From positions 124,001 through 188,000 of the forward strand of contig JAIQGI010000007.1 of NCBI GenBank assembly GCA_020072565.1: DNA of 64,000 bases, read 5' to 3'. A program made the translations under genes and the position numbers. Positions 28,204 through 36,115 of this stretch are shown here, piece by piece; positions within the stretch are counted from its first letter, which is position 1, and every line of letters starts with the position of its first letter. The DNA comes from Terriglobia bacterium. GTDB taxonomy: Bacteria > Acidobacteriota > UBA6911. The notes under the pieces are model-generated. The model was not told where the DNA came from. It saw nothing but the letters and a program-made list of their open reading frames with translations, and did not search any database.

Positions 28204-29604
28204 TCATTTCGGTACCAGAGCCCTTAAAAACCTCAAACCATTGCTAATTGAACTTCGATTCGCGAAGAGACTGATGTGGTTCACCAAATACTGCGGCCTG
28301 ATCAGAAACCTTCGATATGCTCTCGTCTGGACTTCCAAAAGGTCCTTTTCCTCCATTCCGGACGGAACGAAGGGCAATGTGCCCGGGTGGCCGGAGTAGT
28401 TTCTCCAATCGTCGCTGACCCGTCCGTGTTTTTTGGCAAGTTCTCTCAGCGGTGTGCCGGGATAGGGAGTAAACATAAAAAAAGAAACCCCATCCAAAGG
28501 AAGAGACAAAGCCAGCCTGATCGTCTTCTCCATCTCCGCTCTTGTCTCTGTCGGTATCCCCAGGATGAAGGAACCCATCACGTTTATGCCGTGCTGCTTG
28601 ATGAGTCGAATGCCCTTCTCCGTCTCCTCCATTTTGAGTTTTTTGTTAATCAATTCCAGGATTCGGGTGCTCCCGCTCTCGATGCCGACATAAACGACAC
28701 TGCACCCTGCCATTTTCATGAGCGGGAGAACCTCTTCGTCAACCTCATTCGCACGACCAAGACACGACCAACCTATATCCAGACGCCGTCCGAGCATCTC
28801 CCGGCAAATGTCAATCGTTCTATTCTTTGAAAGCAAAAAGTTGTCATCTTCAAATGAGATGAACTCAACGCCATACCTCTCCTTTAAGGAGGCGATCTCT
28901 TTGACAACATATTCAGCGCTGTGTGCCCGCCACTTCCTGCCGAATATCGACTGGTCACAGTACCCGCATTGAAAGGGACATCCCCGGCTGGTGATCATAG
29001 TCGTGGTGAAGCGCGCACCGCGGAATGGGGTGTGGGAATAACGCCGCAAATCCTTGAGCAAATGACGTGCCGGGACCGGCGTAGCATCGAGGTCTGAAAC
29101 CGGCTTTCTCACAGGGTTCTGTATGATCGCACCCTGATATCGGATCAGCGTACCCGGAACTCCATTCAGGGGCTGGCTGCTTTCCAGGCGCTCCACCACC
29201 TCTGCCAGGGTTTGCTCCCCCTCGCCCACGACTCCAATGTCCAAGGTCTCGCAGTCCTTCATGGTCTCGAGTGGGATAGCACTCAAATGGGCTCCGCCCA
29301 AAACGGTCGTAATTTCGGGATAAGACTCCTTTAACACCTGGAGCACTTGCCTGGCTGCATGGTAGGAGACCGTGGTAGAGGTAACGCCCACGACTCGGGG
29401 CATAAAGGCATCGATTTGCTGTCTCAATTGGGAGATTCCGATATTCTCGGCGGCACAGTCCACAATTCTCACTTCGTGTTTTTTTTCAAGCAAGACCGCT
29501 CCGAGATAACACAATCCCAGGGGAGGCAGACAGGGTGCGCCGGCAGAGTATTTGGAATATATGTCAGCATTGGTGATGTGAGGATTGATCAAAAGGATTT
29601 TCAT
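28204..29604 (-). CDS. B12-binding radical SAM protein (module copy 2)
   Basis: 466 residues. LPPLGLCYLGAVL, LGGAHLSAIP and VGEGEQTLAEV mark the B12-type domain; Cys209, Cys213, Cys216 in SRGCPFQCGYC are the cluster ligands; KWRAHSAEYVVKEI follows, close to the KWRARSAENVLDEI of the radical SAM protein at 25.8 kb. The ATG lies 19 bases after the stop of the GT2 upstream. The conserved order radical SAM/GT2/radical SAM/GT2 suggests duplication of a two-gene unit or acquisition of related units. Confidence 0.9.
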   Translation of the reverse strand: MKILLINPHITNADIYSKYSAGAPCLPPLGLCYLGAVLLEKKHEVRIVDCAAENIGISQLRQQIDAFMPRVVGVTSTTVSYHAARQVLQVLKESYPEITTVLGGAHLSAIPLETMKDCETLDIGVVGEGEQTLAEVVERLESSQPLNGVPGTLIRYQGAIIQNPVRKPVSDLDATPVPARHLLKDLRRYSHTPFRGARFTTTMITSRGCPFQCGYCDQSIFGRKWRAHSAEYVVKEIASLKERYGVEFISFEDDNFLLSKNRTIDICREMLGRRLDIGWSCLGRANEVDEEVLPLMKMAGCSVVYVGIESGSTRILELINKKLKMEETEKGIRLIKQHGINVMGSFILGIPTETRAEMEKTIRLALSLPLDGVSFFMFTPYPGTPLRELAKKHGRVSDDWRNYSGHPGTLPFVPSGMEEKDLLEVQTRAYRRFLIRPQYLVNHISLFANRSSISNGLRFLRALVPK

Positions 29605-29623
29605 GATGGTTCCGATGCTTTAT

Positions 29624-30376
29624 TTAACTTTCTCGAACTTGTTTCCACAGAGCCAGGATCTCATGCAAGGTAATATAGATGTGTTTCATCTTGACTTTGG
29701 AGACGCCGGACGTCCTCGGCAGGTGACGGACACTGATCTCCTTAATTCTCAAACCCCGCTTTTTCAGCTTCACCATGATTTCGGTGTCAATGAAATAGCC
29801 GCCCGATTCTATGGAAATCTCCTTAAGGGCCGACCGCTTGAACAATTTGAACGAGCAATCGACATCCTTCAGCTTCAGTCCGAACAAGATGCGCACGAGT
29901 AAGTTGTAGCCTCTTGAGAGCAGCAGACGGTGACGCGGATCTTGTCGGTTCTTTCTGTAGCCTACGACGATGTCATATTCAGCGATCAAAGGAAATGCCC
30001 TGTGAAGGTCGTTCATGTCAAATTGATAATCGCCGTCGGTAAAAAACACCAGGTCATACCGCGCCGCGTCGAAACCAGCTTTCAGGGCATTTCCATATCC
30101 TCGGCTCTCCTTGTGGTGTATGACCTTTACGAAGCCGTCATTCTCCTTAGCCAAACAATCCGCGATCTCCCGAGTCCTGTCAGTACTCCCGTCGTCGATG
30201 ATAATTACCTCGCCCTGCACGAAAGTTGATTTGATCAGGCCGAGAAGGTCTTGAGTTAATCTCGCAACCGTGGCTTCTTCGTTCAATGCGGGGAAAAATG
30301 CTGAGATGGACTTATTTGCATCGATCCTGTCTTTGGCTGTCGCGGCGCCGCTGTGATTATCCGTGAGGCTTTTCAT
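29624..30376 (-). CDS. GT2, DPM1-like polyprenyl-phosphate glycosyltransferase (module copy 2)
   Basis: 250 residues. FFPALNEEA (28-36), IIDDGSTDRT (59-68), DGD (114-116), GYRKNRQDP and DVDCSFKLF, then RHLPRTSG. These are the motifs of soluble polyprenyl-phosphate hexose synthases. A GGAGG lies 13 bases before the ATG at 30376. It resembles the GT2 at the left end (1318-2079) more than its neighbour at 27.3 kb, for example in the RHLPRT loop, so the two module copies are not simple recent duplicates. Confidence 0.85.
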   Translation of the reverse strand: MKSLTDNHSGAATAKDRIDANKSISAFFPALNEEATVARLTQDLLGLIKSTFVQGEVIIIDDGSTDRTREIADCLAKENDGFVKVIHHKESRGYGNALKAGFDAARYDLVFFTDGDYQFDMNDLHRAFPLIAEYDIVVGYRKNRQDPRHRLLLSRGYNLLVRILFGLKLKDVDCSFKLFKRSALKEISIESGGYFIDTEIMVKLKKRGLRIKEISVRHLPRTSGVSKVKMKHIYITLHEILALWKQVRES

Positions 30377-30517
30377 GGTTATGCTTGTTCCTCCGTGAGA
30401 CGATGCAGGCTGGTTTCAGATTCCCGCTTGAAGCTCACTCAGCTGCACCGGGTGAAGAAAAGTTCTTGCGCGCGCTTTCTATGATGCTGTCAAGCAGCAT
30501 GCTCACAGGCTCATCTT

Positions 30518-31537
30518 TCAGGCGACTGCCGCGCTGGCAACTTGGGATCCATTGCGGTGTTGGAGATACCATCTTGCGGTTATGTGCACGCCCTCCCGGA
30601 GGCTGATCCTGGGTGCGTAGCCAAGTTCACGGCGCGCCTTGTCGATTTCGTGACGGTTATCGCTGCCGAACAATTTGACGCCCAGCCGCGTCACCAGTGG
30701 CTGGCGTTGGGGATGGACCTGCTTGACAGCCCGCTCGGCGGCGAATGCGAGCGCATACAGAGCAAAGTAGGGTATGTGGAGGCGCGGCGGCTTGGCACCA
30801 ATTTCCAGTGCTATTGCGTGCCAGAGTTGCGCCTGAGTCAGCGGTTGGTCGTTGGTGAGGTTGAACACCCGGCCAACGGCCTGCTCCCGGCTGGCCGCCA
30901 GGAGCAGGCCATCCACGATGTCGCTGACATAGACGAAGGGAACGGCATTGCGCCCCGACCCAATGATAATGGCTCTCCCGGCACGCAGGCGGTCCGCCAT
31001 GCGCCCAAAGTTGATCCAATCCCCTGGCCCAAAGACAGTACCGGGACGGATAATTACGCCGGGCAGATAGTCCCGGGTGATATAACTCTGCACGAGCTTG
31101 TCGGCGTCAGCCTTGGTTGCTGCATAGAGATCAGACCCGGGTCTCAACGGAAAATCTTCGCGCACCGGCTGACCCAGTCCCATGCCGTAGACAGCCCAGG
31201 AACTCACATGGATCAGGCGTTTCACGCCGGCTGCCAGCGCAGCCCGGCAAACATTTTCGACACCTGTCACGTTGACGGAATAGTAGTCCTGTCTGGGGCG
31301 CCAAAGGCCGTGTATCGCCGCAAGGTGGAAGACCGTATCCACGCCCTGCATCGGCTCGATCAGCTCTTCCCGCTGGCACACGTCGCCACGGTAGACAGTG
31401 ACGTGGTGCTGCTCGAGCCAGGCCGTATCCTCGGTGGGAAGGACGAGCGCCCGGACGGTATCGCCGCGTGCACACAACGCCCCAACCAAGTGATGGCCTA
31501 TAAAGCCAGTCGCCCCGGTGACCAGAGTCTCCCTCAC
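30518..31537 (-). CDS. NAD-dependent epimerase/dehydratase (tandem copy B)
   Basis: 339 residues from a GTG at 31537, chosen because GGGAGGAG stands just upstream and the GTGA overlaps the stop of the preceding gene. VTGATGFIG (6-14) is the NAD motif; HVSSWAVYG and Tyr138/Lys142 (LYAATK) are catalytic; RPGTVFGPGD follows. The C-terminus KARRELGYAP...LREGVHITARWY closely matches copy A upstream, so this is a tandem duplicate. GC-richer by eye than most of the window. Likely acts on a nucleotide sugar or isoprenoid alcohol. Confidence 0.87.
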   Translation of the reverse strand: MRETLVTGATGFIGHHLVGALCARGDTVRALVLPTEDTAWLEQHHVTVYRGDVCQREELIEPMQGVDTVFHLAAIHGLWRPRQDYYSVNVTGVENVCRAALAAGVKRLIHVSSWAVYGMGLGQPVREDFPLRPGSDLYAATKADADKLVQSYITRDYLPGVIIRPGTVFGPGDWINFGRMADRLRAGRAIIIGSGRNAVPFVYVSDIVDGLLLAASREQAVGRVFNLTNDQPLTQAQLWHAIALEIGAKPPRLHIPYFALYALAFAAERAVKQVHPQRQPLVTRLGVKLFGSDNRHEIDKARRELGYAPRISLREGVHITARWYLQHRNGSQVASAAVA

Positions 31538-32544
31538 TTCTCCTCCCGCGCGCTGTTTACGCTGTGCCTCGACCGATACCAGGCGACGCTCCATTGCACT
31601 CCCTGGGCCAGGTTGACCTCGGGTGAAAACCCGAGCTCGCGCCGGGCCCTCTGGATGACAAAGCGATTCTCGCCACCCAACAGTTGCACGCCATAGCGGG
31701 TGAGCGGCGGCGGCTGTCCCCGCCGTGAAATGTGACCCACGCCTTCTGCAACAGCTCCCAAAATCAGCGCGAGACGGCGGGGAAAATGACGGTTGGGCGC
31801 CGGCACTCCCAGCTCGGTGGCAATAGCGCCTACGTATTGAAGCTGGGTTACCGGCTCGTCGTTGACCAGAACGTAGGTCCTTCCGACGGCTTCAGCCGCT
31901 TCACCCGCCAGCAGAATACCCCGGGCCACGTCCGTCACATATATCAGCGGCAGGTGGTTGTTTCCGGAACCGATCAGAACCATCCTGCCGCGCTCAATCA
32001 GCGAGGCGAAGCGGGCAAAGCTCGCGACGTCCCGGGGGCCGTAGATCCAGCCGGAACGGACGATCGTCACGGGAGTCTCATGCTCCCGGAGCATTCTCTC
32101 CAGCAGCCGTTCGCCCATGACCTTGGACCAGCTATACGGATTCGGATCGATGTGCACCGGTGACGTCTCGTCGGCAACGCCGCGTACATCGGCGCCAAGA
32201 ACGGCGATCGAGCTGACGTGCACAAAGCGGCGAACTCCGGCGGCTAACGCGACCTTGAGGAGAGACTCCAACCCTTGAATGTTGGTGATCTCGTACTCGC
32301 GCCGCGGTCCCCAGACACCCGTACGCGCAGCACAATGAAGCACCCGATCCACTCCGTGAACTGCGGCTTCCAGCGACGCGCGATCCGACAGGTCACCCCG
32401 GCAGATATCCACGCCCGCGCGCGCCCAGCAATCCGTGCCCTCGCCCGGACGCACGAGGGCACGCACGGATTCGCCCCGTTCTATCAGCAAGTCAACCAGA
32501 TGGCTACCAAGCAGTCCGGTTGCTCCGGTTACCAGTACCGGCAT
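31534..32544 (-). CDS. NAD-dependent epimerase/dehydratase (tandem copy A)
   Basis: 336 residues from the ATG at 32544 (a GTG two codons upstream is possible). VTGATGLLGSH (5-15) binds NAD; HVSSIAVLG and Tyr137/Lys141 (YSWSK) form the active site; RSGWIYGPRD is the substrate loop. The tail RARRELGFSPEVNLAQGV is shared with the adjacent copy B and, more weakly, with the epimerase at 20.9 kb. Stop overlaps the GTG of copy B. Confidence 0.87.
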   Translation of the reverse strand: MPVLVTGATGLLGSHLVDLLIERGESVRALVRPGEGTDCWARAGVDICRGDLSDRASLEAAVHGVDRVLHCAARTGVWGPRREYEITNIQGLESLLKVALAAGVRRFVHVSSIAVLGADVRGVADETSPVHIDPNPYSWSKVMGERLLERMLREHETPVTIVRSGWIYGPRDVASFARFASLIERGRMVLIGSGNNHLPLIYVTDVARGILLAGEAAEAVGRTYVLVNDEPVTQLQYVGAIATELGVPAPNRHFPRRLALILGAVAEGVGHISRRGQPPPLTRYGVQLLGGENRFVIQRARRELGFSPEVNLAQGVQWSVAWYRSRHSVNSAREEK

Positions 32545-32621
32545 TTCCACACCCCACTTGTCATTGCCAATTCCTTTAAGTTATCGGCACCCGGATGTTT
32601 CCACTTTCGTCCGGATTGGGC

Positions 32622-34028
32622 TCATTGAAAAGCACGAGCCTCTTTATCTGCTCGTGGCCTCCGAGGCTGGAAACCGAAGACGGTCACTTCCGCCGGGCAC
32701 AGAACTCGAACCGGCAGAATGCTGTACCCGACCCCGCGCGAAACATAGAGCAAGGATTTCTTTAAGCGATAGAGCCCACCGGAATATCTCTTGCCAATCG
32801 AAGTCATAGTCTCAATGGGGCCATAGAATGGGATCCTGATCTGGCCTCCGTGGGTGTGGCCTGTCAAGATCACATCAACATCGTTCAACCGCGCTTTTGT
32901 GTGCGCGGCCATGCCGATCCGATATCGGACATTCCCGCCCCCGTCGACAGCATCGCTAAACTGCACGTATACAGAGTCGGACAGCGGGCTTCCGTTGAAG
33001 GCTTTCAGCCGCATCCACAGATGGTAGCGCACGCCGCTTCTGGCGCTGAAATCGGCCTCGAAATAGTCCGCCGGGTCGACCAAGGGCTGATATCGCCATC
33101 CCCGCCGGGCTGGCAGGTCATCCAGGCGAATGCCAGACAGCGCGCCCGAATCACCTGCCTTCTTCCACTTGCCATGCATCCGCTCTTCCTGAACAGCGCC
33201 TGCGGGAATCGCGATTAGATCGCCGTATCGTTCCGGGATGCTTCCTGCACGCAGAAACTCATCAATTCTCCCGAATCGCCGGAAATTCAGTGCGTCATCC
33301 AATTCAGGATACGGATTCAGAATAATCGTATCCACGAAAACGCCGTCCTGGCGGCTCTGAATGCGCACCGTCTGCGTACCATCCCGTTCGAAATAGACAT
33401 CGCCTCTCTCAGGGCCAAAATAGGTACTTTCAGCCCAGCTCCAGGTCTTAAAAAAATCCTCCTTTTTGTCTGAATCAATGAGATTTACCGCCAAGGCATC
33501 TCCGCGCGGTAACAGGATATCAGGCGAATGTGCCAACAGGATCGTGGGATGATTGAAGCATACGCCCTTCACAGCTTCATCAAAGTTATCATAATGGTAA
33601 AAGGGGTCATCCACGCCGATCAGATAGAAGTTTCTCTCCCCATAAGACAACCTGACATTTCTATTACTCAAAACCGTGACTCGAATATCTTCCAGAGCCT
33701 TAAGAAAATCATCTTGAAACCGTCTCGGCTTGAACGTGTGATCGGCATTGCCGAGCACGGCGAATACGCCGCGTCTGGCTCTCATCTCGCCCAAGGTCCG
33801 GACGCAAGCAGAATATTGATTTGAGAAGCCAACTATAAGATCTCCGGTGATGAAAATGAAGTCGGGGGCCTCGCGGTTGACCAAGCGAACAATTTTCCTT
33901 TCGCGCGCCCCAAATCTGCGAATATGCAAATCAGAAAGCTGCACGATTTTCAGACCCTCGAGGCCGCAGTTGCATGGCTCAATATCCAGAGTTATCCTTT
34001 CGACCTCGATTCCCGGCGTGACCAGCAT
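32622..34028 (-). CDS. Metallophosphoesterase interrupted by a lectin-like domain
   Basis: 468 residues from the ATG at 34028; earlier in-frame starts would overlap the upstream gene. Calcineurin-like motifs in order: SDLHIRRFG (32-40), TGDL (61-64), LGNADH (92-97), LLAHSPDI (164-171), then a ~200-residue interruption, and TGHTHGGQI (389-397). In YkuE/YaeI-type enzymes the last two motifs are only a few dozen residues apart. The insert ends in a beta-rich stretch (FEADFSARSGVRYHLWMR, DSVYVQFSDAV) of carbohydrate-binding type. No signal peptide is evident from this start. Relatives cleave UDP-diacylglucosamine or phospholipids, so a lipid-linked sugar phosphate is a fitting substrate here (inference). 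Confidence 0.8.
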   Translation of the reverse strand: MLVTPGIEVERITLDIEPCNCGLEGLKIVQLSDLHIRRFGARERKIVRLVNREAPDFIFITGDLIVGFSNQYSACVRTLGEMRARRGVFAVLGNADHTFKPRRFQDDFLKALEDIRVTVLSNRNVRLSYGERNFYLIGVDDPFYHYDNFDEAVKGVCFNHPTILLAHSPDILLPRGDALAVNLIDSDKKEDFFKTWSWAESTYFGPERGDVYFERDGTQTVRIQSRQDGVFVDTIILNPYPELDDALNFRRFGRIDEFLRAGSIPERYGDLIAIPAGAVQEERMHGKWKKAGDSGALSGIRLDDLPARRGWRYQPLVDPADYFEADFSARSGVRYHLWMRLKAFNGSPLSDSVYVQFSDAVDGGGNVRYRIGMAAHTKARLNDVDVILTGHTHGGQIRIPFYGPIETMTSIGKRYSGGLYRLKKSLLYVSRGVGYSILPVRVLCPAEVTVFGFQPRRPRADKEARAFQ

Positions 34029-34075
34029 TTCACGAACCGCTTTCAGAGAAGTGCCACTCCATGCCCGGCGTCCTT

Positions 34076-35167
34076 TCAAAAATACTTTCTCATCTTCGAT
34101 GCCAGTAGAGTTTTGAGAACCCGTAGTAAAGCAGGATACGAAACCAGCATGTTCGTGTAACTCGCATTGGCAAGCGGGCAATAGCACAACTCTTCACGAA
34201 TAGGTTTCCGTACTTCCTGAGCTCTTTTTGAAAACCATACCTTGCCGAAGTCGTACAGCTCATCCCTCAGATTACCCATGCTCTCCGCCTTGGTACAGCA
34301 AGCCCATACGTTGCCGTCAGGAGCTATGTGGGCAGACATGAATCCGGCATAACACGGAACGATTTGCTTCTTTTCTCGGATGATCCTCTTAACCATTCGA
34401 TAATATTCCGACCGGAATGCCTGCGTGACTCCATGGATGCCCCGATGCCGTTGGCCACGAATTCCGGCACAAAGATAATCGATCGCCCTGCAATAGGCGT
34501 CCTCCGCAGGTACAATATCCTCCCCAACCGTGCCCAATTCAACCCGCTGCTCGGCGATTTCGGTAATGTATGCGTCAGGACCCAACTTCAAAACCTCTTG
34601 ATAAATCTGCGCGAATCTGTCGACGTTAAAGCGCGATATGACCGTATGAATGCCGACACTCAGGTTCGAACATTTTACCCTCTTCAGGTTTTCAATGGTT
34701 CTGATGGCCTTCGCATAATTCCCGTCCACGTTGCGGATCCTATCGTGGCGCTCTTCGATTTCGTCTAGAGAGACATTGACGATTACCCGTGTTTCTGGGG
34801 CATTTTTAGCGATCTGCTCGACCTTTTCGCCCACCACATCCGACAGAATCCCATTGGTAGGAATGTTCAGAATTCTTGGTTTGCAGTGCACATAGGCAAG
34901 CGCGCAGATCTCAGCGAAATCCCTTCGTAAAAAAGGTTCACCACCACTCATCGTAATCCAGAAGACTCTGGGTCCGATGGAAGCAAAAGTCTTATCATAT
35001 TCCTCAACGCTGAACTCCAGCGCCCGCTTATCATATATCCTGCAGGTCCTGCACCTGGAGTTGCACCTGTACGTCACGCTGACCGTCAAATTTGCCGGGT
35101 ACAAACGCGGCGTTCCAAAACGGCGATACAACTGATATCCGGGAATACTAACTGTCAGAGGAATCAT
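34076..35167 (-). CDS. Radical SAM protein with SPASM-like C-terminus
   Basis: 363 residues from the ATG at 35167, which overlaps the upstream GT2 by 20 bases; the upstream extension of this frame is antisense-like and without homology. VTYRCNSRCRTCRIY supplies Cys35, Cys39 and Cys42. MSGGEPFLRRDF is the GGEP motif that binds SAM. C-terminal cysteines (PCYAGF, ACC, CYC) could bind an auxiliary cluster as in SPASM proteins. No B12 domain. Possible work on a sugar, lipid head group or small peptide; not determinable. Confidence 0.85.
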   Translation of the reverse strand: MIPLTVSIPGYQLYRRFGTPRLYPANLTVSVTYRCNSRCRTCRIYDKRALEFSVEEYDKTFASIGPRVFWITMSGGEPFLRRDFAEICALAYVHCKPRILNIPTNGILSDVVGEKVEQIAKNAPETRVIVNVSLDEIEERHDRIRNVDGNYAKAIRTIENLKRVKCSNLSVGIHTVISRFNVDRFAQIYQEVLKLGPDAYITEIAEQRVELGTVGEDIVPAEDAYCRAIDYLCAGIRGQRHRGIHGVTQAFRSEYYRMVKRIIREKKQIVPCYAGFMSAHIAPDGNVWACCTKAESMGNLRDELYDFGKVWFSKRAQEVRKPIREELCYCPLANASYTNMLVSYPALLRVLKTLLASKMRKYF

Positions 35168-36056
35168 TGCGCAGATTCTTTGTTGATTTTGCAATATCCC
35201 ACACGAAGGGATTCTTTTTCTTGACGTAATAGTCGTAATCGCCCAACAGCTTGCCATACAACTCCAGCGCCATCGCGCCTGCGGTCCAAGACAGGAACCT
35301 GCCACTCCAGCCCGCGTCGCGGAGAACCCGTCCCACAAGCCGAACCAGATTATGAACCTTGATGGTGGATACCGTATAGCCGCATGTCGCCTGGAGATGC
35401 TTGTGGCCGGCCGTTACCCGGCGTCTCTGCTTGATGTAATCACGAATTGTTTCCGCGCCTTTGTTATGAACAACCGCATTGCCGGCGTAATGAATCCGAA
35501 GCCCGGCTTTGTTGATCAACGCTTCGATGCTAGCCTCGTCCACAGCAGTGTCAGCCGAAATCCCGTGGATAATGTTGCGGAAAGCGACCATTTCCCCTAA
35601 CTTTGGTTCGGAAAGAGCAATCTGATGATGCAACCGCCAATATAAGCCGACCGTAAAGCCAATGAAGGTATTTGTCGCATTCATCGGCACCGGCCGGCCC
35701 CCGGTCATTCCAACCATTGGATCTTGGAATGGCTGGACAAGGTTCTCGACGGTGTCAGGCTCAGGTAGGGTATCGCCGCTTTCTAAAATGACGATGTCCC
35801 CCTCGGCATGTCTGAGAAACAGGTTGATCGCTGAGGCCTTGCCTTCTCTCTTTTCCTGAACCAGCAGTCTTACTTGTGGGTTCCGCCGGGCGCAGGATCT
35901 GACGATCTCCTCTGTCCTGTCCGTACAACCACTAGCCACCACACAAATATCCTTGATTTCACAACTGACCAGTCGCTGAGCATACAGGCATTCGAGCAAA
36001 TACCCGATGTTCGCTTCCTCGTTGTATGCCATGACACCAATGCTGCAGGTCAGCAT
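35148..36056 (-). CDS. GT2 glycosyltransferase with C-terminal hydrophobic segment
   Basis: 302 residues. IGVMAYNEEANI (6-17) and ASGCTDRTEE (41-50) are the N-terminal GT2 motifs; ESGDTLPEP (92-100) replaces the usual DxD, as in some bacterial GT2s that make longer polymers. The end has a hydrophobic helix (FLSWTAGAMALELYG). Overlaps the downstream radical SAM gene by 20 bases, indicating one transcript. Confidence 0.8.
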   Translation of the reverse strand: MLTCSIGVMAYNEEANIGYLLECLYAQRLVSCEIKDICVVASGCTDRTEEIVRSCARRNPQVRLLVQEKREGKASAINLFLRHAEGDIVILESGDTLPEPDTVENLVQPFQDPMVGMTGGRPVPMNATNTFIGFTVGLYWRLHHQIALSEPKLGEMVAFRNIIHGISADTAVDEASIEALINKAGLRIHYAGNAVVHNKGAETIRDYIKQRRRVTAGHKHLQATCGYTVSTIKVHNLVRLVGRVLRDAGWSGRFLSWTAGAMALELYGKLLGDYDYYVKKKNPFVWDIAKSTKNLRNDSSDS

Positions 36057-36115
36057 TTGATCCGCTCTCTATCCAGAGGTTTCACGGTAAGCCGGCATCC
36101 TTGCGGTCATGCGTC

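Noticed and set aside
30542-31696. Plus-strand open frame of 384 codons
   Set aside because: Antisense to the tandem epimerases; the minus strand has the NAD motif, Tyr-Lys pair and a strong ribosome site. GC-rich third positions explain the open antisense frame.
20079-32544. Hopanoid biosynthesis cluster, suggested by HpnA-like epimerases, radical SAM and GT2 genes
   Set aside because: No squalene-hopene cyclase, squalene synthase-like or HpnH-type gene is visible; the sugar genes point to a glycan instead.
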